DNA of 64,000 nt. It comes from Pseudomonas sp. GCEP-101. Its GTDB lineage: Bacteria; Pseudomonadota; Gammaproteobacteria; Pseudomonadales; Pseudomonadaceae. The first letter of the stretch is position 1; every line of letters begins with the position of its first letter. The position numbers and the translations under genes are program-made. The stretch spans positions 5,154,965 to 5,218,964 of the forward strand of contig NZ_CP104011.1 in the NCBI RefSeq assembly GCF_025133575.1. The letters are read 5' to 3'. Positions 29,209 to 37,449 of this stretch are shown here, one piece after another. The notes beneath the pieces were generated by a model, which was given only the letters and a program-made list of their open reading frames with translations, was not told where the DNA came from and did not search any database.

Positions 29209-30195
29209 TCAGGCCTGCACATCCGCCCCATGCCCCTCCGCCATCGCCACGACCACCTTGCGCGGCCCGCTGAAGGGCGAGCGCGCGTGGGCGGCGAGCA
29301 TGTTGTCGAGCATCAGGACGTCGCCGCTGGCCCAGGGGAAGCTCACCTTGGCCTCCTCCAGCACGCCGCGGATGTCGTCGAGTACGGCGGTCTCGATGGG
29401 GCTGCCGTCGCCGTAGTAGACGTTGCGCGGCAAGTCTTCCTCGTCGACGATTTCCAGCAGGCTTTCGCGTACCTCCGGCGGCAGGTTGGAGACGTGGAAC
29501 AGGTGCGCCTGGTTGAACCAGACCCAGTCGCGGGTGGCCGGGTGCTGCGCCACCGCCTGGCAGACCTGGCGGGTGCGCAGCTCACCGTCCTCCTTCCACT
29601 CCCAGCCGATGCCGTGGGCCTTGCAGTAGGCCTCGACCACGGCCGGGTCGTCGCTGTTGAACACCTGCTCCCAGGCGACGTCCAGGCCGTTGCCGTAGTT
29701 GCGGGTGTACATCAGCCCGCGTTCGCTGAAGCGCCGGCGAATGCCCGCGTCCACCTGGCGGTAGATCTCGCGGCTGTCGGCGATCGGCGTTTCGCCGCCG
29801 CTCTGCGCGGCCTGCACGCAGTAGAACCAGATCTTCATCGGCCACTCGCGGGTGTAGGCCTGCTCGTTGTGCAACGGGATGTGCTGGTGAGGCGGGTATT
29901 CGGTGGAGGTGTACACGCCCCGGGTGACGTTGCTGCGCGGGGTGGAGCCGAACTCGTAGTCGAGCAGCGGGTGGCCGAAGCCGGCGGCGAATTCACGGAA
30001 GCGCTCCGGCGCGCCAACCTGGAAGCCGCGAAAGAGAATGCCGGCGCACACCGGCAGGCGCTCCGCCACCAGTGGGCGCAGCTCGGCCAGGGCATCGAGC
30101 AGGTCGATGCCGTCGCCGCGGGCCTGCACCAGCAGCGGCAGGCCGCCGCGCGCTTCGGCCAGGGGAGCAATGTCGAACAGGGTGGAGGTGGGCAT
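29209..30195 (-). CDS. SyrP-like Fe(II)/2-oxoglutarate dioxygenase, probable aspartate beta-hydroxylase
   Basis: A 328-aa TauD/SyrP-family oxygenase. The metal ligands are visible as H-x-E in 'IPLHNEQAY' (about residue 110) and the distal histidine in 'MLDNMLAAHARSPF' near the C-terminus, followed by the oxoglutarate-binding arginine in 'FSGPRKV'. SyrP-like enzymes hydroxylate the beta carbon of aspartate held on an NRPS carrier domain. The downstream NRPS has one module with an Asp code, which makes it the likely target and gives a beta-hydroxyaspartate iron ligand. GGAGA lies 6 bases before the ATG at 30195. It lies 21 bases after the thioesterase gene. The stereochemistry of hydroxylation cannot be told from sequence. 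Confidence 0.88.
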   Translation of the reverse strand: MPTSTLFDIAPLAEARGGLPLLVQARGDGIDLLDALAELRPLVAERLPVCAGILFRGFQVGAPERFREFAAGFGHPLLDYEFGSTPRSNVTRGVYTSTEYPPHQHIPLHNEQAYTREWPMKIWFYCVQAAQSGGETPIADSREIYRQVDAGIRRRFSERGLMYTRNYGNGLDVAWEQVFNSDDPAVVEAYCKAHGIGWEWKEDGELRTRQVCQAVAQHPATRDWVWFNQAHLFHVSNLPPEVRESLLEIVDEEDLPRNVYYGDGSPIETAVLDDIRGVLEEAKVSFPWASGDVLMLDNMLAAHARSPFSGPRKVVVAMAEGHGADVQA

Positions 30196-30216
30196 CGGGG
30201 TCTCCGCGTGGATCGA

Positions 30217-30939
30217 TCAGGCCAGCGCTGCGCTGGTCGACTGGCCGGGCTGGCGCAGGTGACCGAGCAGCAGTTCGAGCAGGCGCGCTTCGCCGGCATG
30301 CAGGAAGAAGTGGCCGCCGTCGAGCATCTCCAGGGAGAAGCCGGCGCTGGTCTCGTCCTGCCAGGCCGACAGCGAGTCCACCGAGAGCCGGTCGGCCTTG
30401 CCGCCGAACACATGGATCGGGCAGGCCAACGGCGGGCGGGGGCGGTAGTCGTACAGGCCGCAGAGGAGGAAGTCGGCACGCATCACCGGCAGGGTCAGGC
30501 GCAGCATTTCCTCGTCGGCGAACACCGCGTCGGGCGTGCCGCCCAGGCGGCGCATGCGCTCGATCAGCTGGGCGTCGCTCTGCGCCTGCGCCAGCTCGCG
30601 ATGGCTGTCGCGACGCGCCGGTGCGGAGGCCGCCGAGGCGAACAGCGCCTGCGGCATCGGCAGGCCGCGCTCGCGCAGGGCATGGGCGAGCTCGAACGCC
30701 AGCAGGCCGCCGAGGCTGTGGCCGAACAGGGCGTAGGGCTGATCGAGGCGCGCCGCAAGCTCATCGGCCAGTTGGCTGGCCAGGGCGCGCAGGTCGGTCT
30801 GCAGGTCTTCGGCGAAGCGCCGGCCGCGGCCGGGCAGCTCCACCGGGCAGACCTCGACCCAGCTCGGCAGTTGGCGCTTCCAGCGCGCATACAGCATGGC
30901 GCTGGCGCCGGAATACGGCAGGCAGAACAGACGCAGCAT
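30217..30939 (-). CDS. Type II thioesterase of the NRPS operon
   Basis: A 240-aa external thioesterase (alpha/beta hydrolase) of the PvdG/GrsT/RifR type. It removes wrong or stalled acyl groups from carrier domains. It shows the nucleophile motif 'LFGHSLGGLLAFELA' (about residues 70-85), the acid in 'VFGGKADRLS' and the catalytic 'DGGHFFLH'. The N-terminal 'LFCLPYSGASAMLYARW' and 'VELPGRGRRF' are characteristic of the family. It starts 3 bases after the MbtH stop. Because neither NRPS carries a terminal TE, this protein could also take part in product release, which is inference. Confidence 0.92.
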   Translation of the reverse strand: MLRLFCLPYSGASAMLYARWKRQLPSWVEVCPVELPGRGRRFAEDLQTDLRALASQLADELAARLDQPYALFGHSLGGLLAFELAHALRERGLPMPQALFASAASAPARRDSHRELAQAQSDAQLIERMRRLGGTPDAVFADEEMLRLTLPVMRADFLLCGLYDYRPRPPLACPIHVFGGKADRLSVDSLSAWQDETSAGFSLEMLDGGHFFLHAGEARLLELLLGHLRQPGQSTSAALA

Positions 30940-30942
30940 GGG

Positions 30943-31161
30943 TCAGTGCCCCGCCGCCGGGCCGTCCATCTTCTGCCGCAGGCTCAGCGGACGCATGTCG
31001 GTCCAGTTCGCCTCGACGAAAGCCAGGCACTCGGCCTTGCTGCCGCGCTGGCCGGCTTCGCGCCAGCCGGCGGGGACTTCCTTGTAGTCCGGCCACAGCG
31101 AGTACTGCTCTTCGCCATTGACCAGCACCTTGTACACCGCATCGTCGCGATCGAACGCCAT
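30943..31161 (-). CDS. MbtH-like protein
   Basis: A 72-aa chaperone or activator of NRPS adenylation domains. The family signature is complete: 'NGEEQYSLWPDYKEVPAGW' followed by 'ECLAFVEANWTDMRPLSLR', with the conserved tryptophans that clamp on the A domain. It is the first gene of the minus-strand biosynthetic operon and has a strong Shine-Dalgarno (GAAGGAGAAG). It would be needed for full activity of one or more of the five A domains encoded downstream. Confidence 0.95.
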   Translation of the reverse strand: MAFDRDDAVYKVLVNGEEQYSLWPDYKEVPAGWREAGQRGSKAECLAFVEANWTDMRPLSLRQKMDGPAAGH

Positions 31162-31233
31162 CGCTCTTCTCCTTCAGCTGTCCGGGATGCCGGCCAGCGG
31201 CCACTACCGCTGTTTTCCGGCTCTGCCATGAAG

Positions 31234-31257
31234 ACGAGGGAGGAGATGAAATAGTTA
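31234..31257 (-). promoter_or_regulatory. Candidate iron-starvation sigma promoter before the mbtH operon
   Basis: On the minus strand the sequence is TAACT, 16 bases, then CGTC. The PvdS-type promoter consensus is TAAAT-N16/17-CGT, so there is one mismatch in the -35 element. It ends about 73 bases before the MbtH start and faces the divergent PvdS-like gene. A match this short could be chance. Confidence 0.4.
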
Positions 31258-31424
31258 GTGTTCTCGGATGCGATTAATTCTCATAAGATATGCCCCGGCG
31301 AAATTTCCTGGCTTGCCCTTCACCTGAAAGACGAGAGTTCTGACGAATGGATGCGAATGAAAAATCTCCGAGCCTATGTGGGACCCCTTGTTCCAGAGCG
31401 AGAGTCGGAGTCTTCCGAATAAAT

Positions 31425-31439
31425 TGATAATAATTATCA
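31425..31439. promoter_or_regulatory. Fur box upstream of the PvdS-like sigma factor
   Basis: TGATAATAATTATCA, a perfect 7-1-7 palindrome that matches the core of the Fur consensus (GATAATGATAATCATTATC). It stands out in GC-rich DNA and lies 70 bases before the sigma factor ATG. Iron-loaded Fur would repress the sigma gene and, through it, the biosynthetic operon. Confidence 0.85.
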
Positions 31440-31508
31440 TTTGAACTAGATTGACCGCCTCAACCCATGTGGACGTCCCCGCCTCCGCCGCCGCATAGGA
31501 AACCTTGC

Positions 31509-32045
31509 ATGTCCAAGCCAATGCCCGCCGAGCCGCGCCCCGCTCTCCACGAGCTGTTCGCCACCCACCGGCAGACCTTCATCAATGCGGCCGCACGCAT
31601 CCTCGGCTGCCGCAGCCATGCCGAAGACGTGGTGCACGATGCGTACCTCAAGCTCAATGCGAGCGACCTCACGCCCGGCATCCAGTCGCAGAGCGGCTAC
31701 CTGATGCGCGTGGTGCGCAACCTGGCCATCGACCTCTATCGCCGCCAGGCGCTGGAGAAGCGCTATTCGGGGAGCGAGGAAGAAGGCCTGCACATCGCCA
31801 CGCCGTCCGCCTCGCCGGAGATCGAACACGAGGACCGGCAGACCCTGGAGGCCATCTCCAGCGCCCTGCAGAGCCTGCCTGAACGCACCCGCTACGCCTT
31901 CGAGATGTACCGCCTGCACGGCCGCACGCAGAAGGAGATCGCCGAGGAACTGGGCGTATCCCCGACCCTGGTGAACTTCATGGTGCGCGACGCGCTGGTG
32001 CATTGCCGCAAGACGCTGAAGGGCCTCGAAGAAGGACGCCGCTGA
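31509..32045 (+). CDS. PvdS/OrbS-like extracytoplasmic-function sigma factor
   Basis: A 178-aa ECF sigma factor of the iron-starvation group. Sigma-2 covers about residues 12-85 ('RILGCRSHAEDVVHDAYLKL', 'YLMRVVRNLAIDLYRRQALEKRY') and sigma-4 about 115-170 ('SLPERTRYAFEMYRLHGRTQKEIAEELGVSPTLVNF'). These blocks are very close to my memory of PvdS. The start at 31509 has AGGA 8 bases upstream; an in-frame ATG at 31467 would add a proline-rich stretch and is unlikely. It is divergent from the siderophore operon and sits behind a Fur box, the usual circuit for pyoverdine and ornibactin. I leave the symbol blank because the product is probably not pyoverdine. Confidence 0.9.
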   Translation: MSKPMPAEPRPALHELFATHRQTFINAAARILGCRSHAEDVVHDAYLKLNASDLTPGIQSQSGYLMRVVRNLAIDLYRRQALEKRYSGSEEEGLHIATPSASPEIEHEDRQTLEAISSALQSLPERTRYAFEMYRLHGRTQKEIAEELGVSPTLVNFMVRDALVHCRKTLKGLEEGRR

Positions 32046-32049
32046 GCCC

Positions 32050-32847
32050 TCAGCCCCGCGCCAGGGCGCGGAAGGTCAACCGATACTGCTCCGGCGTGGT
32101 GCCCGCGAGCCGCCGGAACATGGCGATGAACGCCGAGGGGCTGCTGTAGCCCAGGTTGAAGGCGATCTGCTGCACCCCTTCCCCCGATGCCAGTGCCTCG
32201 ATGGCGGCGAGAAACCGCAGGCGCTGGCGCCATTCGCCGAACGACATCCCCAGCTCCCGCTGACAGGCCCTGGCCAGGGTGCGCTCGGTGCTGTGCACGC
32301 GCTCGGCCCACTGCGCCAGGGTGCGGTTGTCGCCCGGCTCGGCCTGCAGCGCGGCCAGCACCTCGCCCAGCGCACCGCCGCTGGCATAGGGCAGGTAGTC
32401 GTCGTGGGGCTGTGCGGCCTGCAGCTGGTCGATCACCACCTCGGCCAGGCGCTGGTCGGCGGCGCTCTGCGGGATGTTCACCCGGCGTGCGGCGAAGTCG
32501 GAGAGGATCGCCTTGAGGATGTCGCTGATGGCCAGCGTGCAGGGGCTCGGCGGCAGCTTGCGCGCCACCTCGGCGGACACATACAGCGAGCGGTAGATGA
32601 TGGCTTGGCGGTTGTAGCAGCTGTGTTCGAGTCCCGGTGGCACCCACACGGCGTACTGCGGCGGCGAGAGGAAGCGCTGGCCGTCCACTTCCAGCTCCAT
32701 TACGCCGTGCGACGCGTAGTTGAGCTGGCCCCAGGGATGGCGATGGCTGGGCGAGTGGGTGCCGGCGTCGAACTCGTCGTAGCGGAAGTACAACGCGGCG
32801 GGCATCTGGTCGATGTCGGGAAGCGGGAGCGGCAGCGCGCGGGTCAT
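32050..32847 (-). CDS. AraC-family transcriptional regulator
   Basis: A 265-aa regulator with an N-terminal cupin sensor (about residues 15-90: 'SPSHRHPWGQLNYASHGVMEL', 'VWVPPGLEHS') and a C-terminal AraC double helix-turn-helix (about 160-260: 'TERTLARACQRELGMSFGEWRQRL', 'IAFNLGYSSPSAFIAMFRRLAGTTPEQYR'). This layout fits the NimR/YeaM type that controls a divergent exporter. The divergent neighbour here is an EamA transporter, so local control of that gene is likely. It converges with the sigma factor gene with a 4-base gap and appears unrelated to the siderophore locus. Confidence 0.9.
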   Translation of the reverse strand: MTRALPLPLPDIDQMPAALYFRYDEFDAGTHSPSHRHPWGQLNYASHGVMELEVDGQRFLSPPQYAVWVPPGLEHSCYNRQAIIYRSLYVSAEVARKLPPSPCTLAISDILKAILSDFAARRVNIPQSAADQRLAEVVIDQLQAAQPHDDYLPYASGGALGEVLAALQAEPGDNRTLAQWAERVHSTERTLARACQRELGMSFGEWRQRLRFLAAIEALASGEGVQQIAFNLGYSSPSAFIAMFRRLAGTTPEQYRLTFRALARG

Positions 32848-32928
32848 GTCCGAATGCCGGGGTGGATTGTCCGGTATTCATTATACGTCTGGATTCGGAC
32901 GGGCGGACAATGGGCGCCATCGGTGGAG

Positions 32929-33060
32929 CACCCTCTCCCCAGCCCTCTCCCTGAAGGGAGAGGGAGCCGTTCGTGCCGGCTGACACAACGGCGTAATCCT
33001 GCTCCGAACCAGTCCCTCTCCCTTCGGAGCAGGGCGCGTAGCCAGGGCTGGGGAGAGGGA
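32929..33060. repeat. GA/CT-rich inverted repeat element
   Basis: Outer arms ccctctccccagccctctcc and ggctggggagaggga with inner hairpins, related to the elements at 2487 and 28920. It lies in the 256-bp gap between the AraC regulator and the EamA transporter, so the transporter's promoter must lie within or beside it. Confidence 0.72.
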
Positions 33061-33103
33061 AACAGCCCCACTCCGAAGTCAATCCTGAGATCTGCAAGAA
33101 CCC

Positions 33104-33997
33104 ATGAACTACCTGTTCCCCCTGCTGGCCGTGGTCATCTGGTCCGGCAATACCGTCGTCAACAAGCTCGCCGTGGGGCAGATCGCCCCGGCGGAGATCG
33201 GCTTCTTCCGCTGGGTGCTCGCCGGCGCGCTGCTGACGCCCTTCCTGCTGCGCGCCACCCTCGCCCACTGGCCGGTGATCCGCGCCAACCTGGGCAGGAT
33301 CGTCACCCTCGGCCTGCTCGGCATGGCCGTCTACCAGTGCCTGGCCTACTACGCCGCCGCGCTCACCTCGGCGACCAACATGGGCATCATCCTCTCGCTG
33401 ATGCCACTGATGTCACTGGCGCTGGCCTCCGTGCTGCTGCGCCACCGGCTGAGCCTCGCCGCCCTGCTGGGGGCGCTGGTGTCGCTGGGCGGCGTGCTGC
33501 TGGTGATCACCCAGGGCAGCCCGCGGCAACTGCTCAGCCACGGCGTGAACCTGGGCGACGGCATGATGATCGTCGCCACCCTCGCCTACGGCGTGTATGG
33601 CGTGCTGCTGAAGAAGTGGAACCTGCCGCTGCCGCCGCTGCTGATGCTGTACCTGCAGGTGCTGGTGGCGATCGTCGCGCTGGCGCCGCTGTACCTGGCC
33701 TCGCCGCACCACGGCCTGTCCGCCGCCAACCTGCCGCTGGTGCTGTATGCCGGGCTGCTGGCCTCCATCGTCGGCGCGCTGGCGTGGATGCAGGGCGTCC
33801 AGCGCATGGGGCCGAGCCGCATGTCGCTGTTCTTCAACCTGCTGCCGGTGCTGACCGCCGCCATCGCCGCCGTGGTGCTGGGCGAGCGGCTCACCAGCTA
33901 CCACCTGGTGGGCGGCGCGCTGACCCTGGCTGGCGTGCTGCTGGCCGAGTTATGGCGGCCGCGGGAGAAGCCCGCCACCGCCGTCAGCGCCCGCTGA
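33104..33997 (+). CDS. EamA/DMT-superfamily inner-membrane transporter
   Basis: A 297-aa drug/metabolite transporter with ten predicted membrane helices in two EamA repeats (about residues 5-135 and 150-285). Typical signatures are 'VVIWSGNTVVNKLAVGQIAPAEIGFFRW' at the start, and 'ALLGALVSLGGVLLVITQG' and 'LVGGALTLAGVLLAELW' at the repeat ends. The substrate is unknown; family members export amino acids, nucleobases or metabolites. It is divergent from the AraC regulator, which probably controls it. The Shine-Dalgarno before the ATG is weak. Confidence 0.9.
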   Translation: MNYLFPLLAVVIWSGNTVVNKLAVGQIAPAEIGFFRWVLAGALLTPFLLRATLAHWPVIRANLGRIVTLGLLGMAVYQCLAYYAAALTSATNMGIILSLMPLMSLALASVLLRHRLSLAALLGALVSLGGVLLVITQGSPRQLLSHGVNLGDGMMIVATLAYGVYGVLLKKWNLPLPPLLMLYLQVLVAIVALAPLYLASPHHGLSAANLPLVLYAGLLASIVGALAWMQGVQRMGPSRMSLFFNLLPVLTAAIAAVVLGERLTSYHLVGGALTLAGVLLAELWRPREKPATAVSAR

Positions 33998-34005
33998 CGC
34001 GGATA

Positions 34006-34172
34006 CGCGTGCAGGAGCGCGCCGTGCGCGCGATCGCGGGCGTGGCCCGCTCCTACAGGTCAGCAACTCGTAGGGCGCGCGTGTAGGAGCGAGCTTGCTC
34101 GCGAACCGCTTGACGCCAGTGCCTTCGGGAAATCCGTTCGCGAGCAAGCTCGCTCCTACAGGTTCGTGCCGG
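34006..34172. repeat. REP followed by a REPIN, overlapping the 3' end of the next gene
   Basis: A REP variant at 34010-34058 is followed by a REPIN at 34082-34160: tgtaggagcgagcttgctcg ... cgagcaagctcgctcctaca, two inverted REPs about 38 bases apart. The TAG stop of the nitronate monooxygenase gene (34156-34158) lies inside the right arm. Confidence 0.88.
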
Positions 34173-35214
34173 TGCGGAACTCGGCCATCAGCGTCGCCAC
34201 CAGTTCCGCCGCCGGCATCTCCCGCGCCAGCGGCGCGCCCTGCCCGGCCCACTGCACGGCGAAATCGCTGTTGCCCTTGGCGGCTGCAGCGGCGGTCAGC
34301 GCCTTGGCCGCGTCGTAGGTGATCGGGTAGTCCGGCAGCGCCGGCGCAGTCGCGCTGCCGACGTCGGTGAACAGCCGATTGACCATGCCGCGCGCCGCGC
34401 GGCCGGAAATCGCCGCCGTCACTTCGGTGCGCTCGCCACGTTCGCCGCGCAGCGCCGCCTTGAACGCGGCGTTGGCCGAAGACTCGTCGGCGCCGATGAA
34501 GGCCGTGCCCATCTGCACCGCCTGCGCACCCAGTTCGAACACGGCGCGCATGCCCTGCCCATCCATGATCCCGCCCGCCGCGATCACCGGCAGCCCGGTG
34601 CCTTTCACCAGCGTACGCACCAGCGCGAAGGTACCGATGCGGGCGTCCTTTTCCGGCTCGAACACGCCACGGTGGCCGCCGGCCTCATAGCCTTGCGCGA
34701 CAATGGCGTCGAGGCCCGCCGCCTCAATGGCGCGGCCTTCGGCGAGGCAGGTGGCGGTGGCCAGCAGGCGGATGCCGGCCGCTTTCAGACGGTCGATCCA
34801 GTCCTGCGGCGGCAGGCCGAAATGGAAGCTGACCACGGCCGGGCGCGCCTCGATGAGGAACTCCAGCATCTCGGGGTCGGCGAGGAAACTGCGGTAGATC
34901 TCGGTGATCTGCGTCGGCGGCTGCGCATCGAACTCGGCGAACAGCGGGCGCAGGTGTTCCAGCCAGGCGGCTTCGCGGGCCGGATCCGCCACGGCCGGGC
35001 GGTGGCAGAACAGGTTGAGGTTGAGCGGCTTGTCGGTCAGCGCGCGGGTCTGCGCCAGCAGCGCGCGGGCCTGGGCCGCGGTGCTCGCCCCCAGGCCGAT
35101 GGACCCCAACCCGCCGGCATTGGACACCGCCGCGGCCAGCGCCGGGGTGGACACGCCGACCATCGGCGCCTGGATGATGGGGTGCTGGATGCCGAGCCGT
35201 TCGGTGATGCGCAT
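34156..35214 (-). CDS. Nitronate monooxygenase (2-nitropropane dioxygenase family)
   Basis: A 352-aa FMN-dependent TIM-barrel enzyme that oxidises alkyl nitronates such as propionate-3-nitronate. Signatures are 'IIQAPMVGVSTPALAAAVSNAGGLGSIG' at the N-terminus, 'IVAQGYEAGGHRG' (about residue 178), which carries the catalytic histidine region, 'PVIAAGGIMDGQGM' and 'AVQMGTAFIGADES' for FMN phosphate. The length is normal for class I. It is divergent from a LysR gene and probably under its control. Its last leucine codon and stop lie at the edge of a REPIN, so insertion may have set the present C-terminus. Confidence 0.92.
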   Translation of the reverse strand: MRITERLGIQHPIIQAPMVGVSTPALAAAVSNAGGLGSIGLGASTAAQARALLAQTRALTDKPLNLNLFCHRPAVADPAREAAWLEHLRPLFAEFDAQPPTQITEIYRSFLADPEMLEFLIEARPAVVSFHFGLPPQDWIDRLKAAGIRLLATATCLAEGRAIEAAGLDAIVAQGYEAGGHRGVFEPEKDARIGTFALVRTLVKGTGLPVIAAGGIMDGQGMRAVFELGAQAVQMGTAFIGADESSANAAFKAALRGERGERTEVTAAISGRAARGMVNRLFTDVGSATAPALPDYPITYDAAKALTAAAAAKGNSDFAVQWAGQGAPLAREMPAAELVATLMAEFRTGTNL

Positions 35215-35290
35215 GACGGGGTCCTCGTCGCGGGGCCGGCGGATTCGCCGCCGGGTGGTCGATCAATGGCTTGACTTACCATCTCATGAA

Positions 35291-35316
35291 GAGAATATTC
35301 TTCGCAACTTATTCTC
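35291..35316. promoter_or_regulatory. Candidate LysR operator between the nitronate monooxygenase and LysR genes
   Basis: GAGAATA (35291-35297) and TATTCTC (35310-35316) form an inverted repeat, and the first arm is also part of the palindrome AGAATATTCT (35292-35301). It lies 16 bases before the LysR ATG in the 117-bp divergent gap. The placement suits autorepression plus activation of the monooxygenase gene. Confidence 0.5.
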
Positions 35317-35331
35317 TATTGAAGATCAATC

Positions 35332-36204
35332 ATGGATCTCTCCAGCCTGGAAATCTTCCGTTGCGTGGCCGAGGAACAGAGCGTGACCCGCGCCGCCGCT
35401 CGTCTGCAGCGGGTGCAATCGAACGTCACCACGCGCATCCGCCAACTCGAGGAAGACCTGGGTGCGGCGCTGTTCCTGCGTGACGGCAAACGCATGACGC
35501 TGACCGACCAGGGCCGCGAATTCCTCCGTTACGCCGAACAATTGCTGGCGCTGGCCAACGAAGCGCGGCAGTCGCTGCACCCTCGCAGCGCCACCGGCAG
35601 CCTGCGCCTGGGCAGCATGGAGGCGGCCGCGGCGAGCCGCTTGCCGGCGATCCTCGCGCGCTTCCATCGCACCTATCCGGAGGTGGAGCTGCACATCAGC
35701 ACGGGGCACAGCCAGAAACTCATCAATCAGGTGCTGGAGCGCCAGCTGGACTGTGCGCTGATCTCCCATCCGGACATCCTGCACGCCGAGCCCGGCTTCG
35801 AATCGCTGCTGGAGCGTGGCCTGTGCGCCGAAGCGGTCTTTCGCGAGGAATTGCTGCTGGTGCTGCCCGGCGACCATCCGCCGGTCACCCGCCCCGAAGA
35901 CGTGCAGATCCGCACCCTGGTGGGCTTCGCCCGCGGCTGCACTTACCGCCAGCTGCTCGAGCGCTGGTTGAGGGGCGCTTCGCTCGCCGTGCAGGAGGTG
36001 GGCTCCTACCACGGCATCCTCGCCTGCGTGAACACCGGTTCCTGCTTCGGCGTGCTGCCGCGCTCGGTGCTGGAACTGCAACGGGACACGCCCGCCCTGC
36101 AGGTGGTGCCGCTGATGGAGGTGGACACCCTGCTGATCTGGCGCGATGGCTATGCCACCGGCGCCTTCCAGCGCTGGCGCGAAGCCCTGGAGGCGCGCCC
36201 ATGA
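35332..36204 (+). CDS. LysR-family transcriptional regulator
   Basis: A 290-aa LTTR with an N-terminal winged helix-turn-helix (residues about 1-60: 'LEIFRCVAEEQSVTRAAARLQRVQSNVTTRIRQLEEDLG') and a substrate-binding effector domain from about residue 90. The divergent nitronate monooxygenase and the downstream MFS gene, which overlaps its stop (ATGA), are the likely targets. The effector is unknown. Confidence 0.92.
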   Translation: MDLSSLEIFRCVAEEQSVTRAAARLQRVQSNVTTRIRQLEEDLGAALFLRDGKRMTLTDQGREFLRYAEQLLALANEARQSLHPRSATGSLRLGSMEAAAASRLPAILARFHRTYPEVELHISTGHSQKLINQVLERQLDCALISHPDILHAEPGFESLLERGLCAEAVFREELLLVLPGDHPPVTRPEDVQIRTLVGFARGCTYRQLLERWLRGASLAVQEVGSYHGILACVNTGSCFGVLPRSVLELQRDTPALQVVPLMEVDTLLIWRDGYATGAFQRWREALEARP

Positions 36205-37391
36205 GCCGCGCTCGCCGCCTGCCCGCCGCACTCTCGGCGGCGCTGATCCTGGCCGTGGGCATGGGATTTGGCCGCTTCGCCTTCACCGGCCTGTATCCGC
36301 TGATGGTGCGCGACGGCGTGCTCAGCGTCACCGGCGGCTCCCTGGCGGCCTCGGCCAACTACGCGGGCTACCTGCTCGGCGCCCTGCTGCTGGCGCGCAG
36401 CCATGAGCGGCATGCGGCGCGCATCTGCGTGATGGCCCTGGCCGCTACACTGCTGGCCCTCGTTGCCATGGCCATTCCGGCGCCGGTCTGGTTCGCCGTC
36501 GGCGTGCGCCTGCTGGCCGGCGTGCTCACCGCCATGGTGCTGGTCAGCGCTGCGCAATGGCTGCTGCAGCGCATGGGCGAAAGCCACGGCGCGCCGATGA
36601 TGTTCGCCGGCGTGGGCGTCGGCATCCTCGCCTCCGCGGAGCTGATCGCCGCCGGCAACGCCTTCGGCCTGGGCAGCGCGGCGATCTGGTGCGTGCTGGC
36701 ACTGGCCGGGCTGGTGCTGTCGCTGCTCGCCGTGCCGGCGCTGGGCCGAGAAGCGCCGGCTGCGTCGCGGCACACGGCGAACGGCACCGGGCCGGCGCCG
36801 GAGCTGCCTGCGTCGATCATCCTGCTGGTCTACGGCCTGGCCGGCTTCGGCTACATCATCACCGCCACCTACCTGCCGCTGCTGATGAAGAGCGGCCTGG
36901 GCGCCATCGACCCGCTGCAGGTCTGGGCCGCGTTCGGCCTGGGCGCCGCGCCGTCCTGCTTCCTCTGGCACCGCCTGCACCTGAGGCTGGGCGGCCGCCG
37001 CGCGCTGGCACTGAACCTGCTGGTGCAGGCCGTGGGCGTGATGCTGCCGGCGCTGGGCGACTCCGCCCTCCTCTACCTGGCCAGCGCGGTGCTGGTGGGC
37101 GGCAGCTTCATGGGCACCGTGACCATCGCCATGCCGGCGGCCCGCGCGGTGGCCACGCAGGTGCGCTTCAACATGCTCGCGGCGATGACGGCGCTGTATG
37201 GCGTCGGGCAGATCATCGGCCCGCTGGCGGCCAGCGCGCTGCGTGGGTTGACTGGCAGCTTCATCCCGGCGCTCGCAGCCGCAGCGAGCGCTCTAATGGT
37301 GGGAGCATTGTGCTGTCTCCCCCTGCGCCGGAGTGAAGCCTGTAGGAGCGAGCTTGCTCGCGAACAGCCTCAACACCGTAGCTGCCGGTGA
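36201..37391 (+). CDS. YbfB/YjiJ-type MFS transporter with a REP-encoded tail
   Basis: A 396-aa major facilitator protein with about twelve membrane helices. The opening 'LAVGMGFGRFAFTGLYPLMVRDGVLS' and 'SANYAGYLLGALLLARS' are typical of the YbfB/YjiJ group. It starts with an ATGA overlap on the LysR stop, so the two are co-translated. The last 20 or so residues, from 'ACRSELAREQ' onward, are encoded by a REPIN, which indicates that repeat insertion replaced or extended the original C-terminus. Substrate unknown. Confidence 0.88.
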   Translation: MSRARRLPAALSAALILAVGMGFGRFAFTGLYPLMVRDGVLSVTGGSLAASANYAGYLLGALLLARSHERHAARICVMALAATLLALVAMAIPAPVWFAVGVRLLAGVLTAMVLVSAAQWLLQRMGESHGAPMMFAGVGVGILASAELIAAGNAFGLGSAAIWCVLALAGLVLSLLAVPALGREAPAASRHTANGTGPAPELPASIILLVYGLAGFGYIITATYLPLLMKSGLGAIDPLQVWAAFGLGAAPSCFLWHRLHLRLGGRRALALNLLVQAVGVMLPALGDSALLYLASAVLVGGSFMGTVTIAMPAARAVATQVRFNMLAAMTALYGVGQIIGPLAASALRGLTGSFIPALAAAASALMVGALCCLPLRRSEACRSELAREQPQHRSCR

Positions 37392-37420
37392 ATTCGTTCG
37401 CGAGCAAGCTCGCTCCTACA
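37341..37420. repeat. REPIN (inverted REP pair)
   Basis: tgtaggagcgagcttgctcg at 37341 and its inverted partner cgagcaagctcgctcctaca at 37401-37420, 80 bp in all. It overlaps the end of the MFS gene and lies between two convergent genes. Its layout is almost the same as that of the REPIN at 34082-34160. Confidence 0.9.
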
Positions 37421-37449
37421 AAAGAGAAAGGCAGCCGGCGCGTTGCCGT

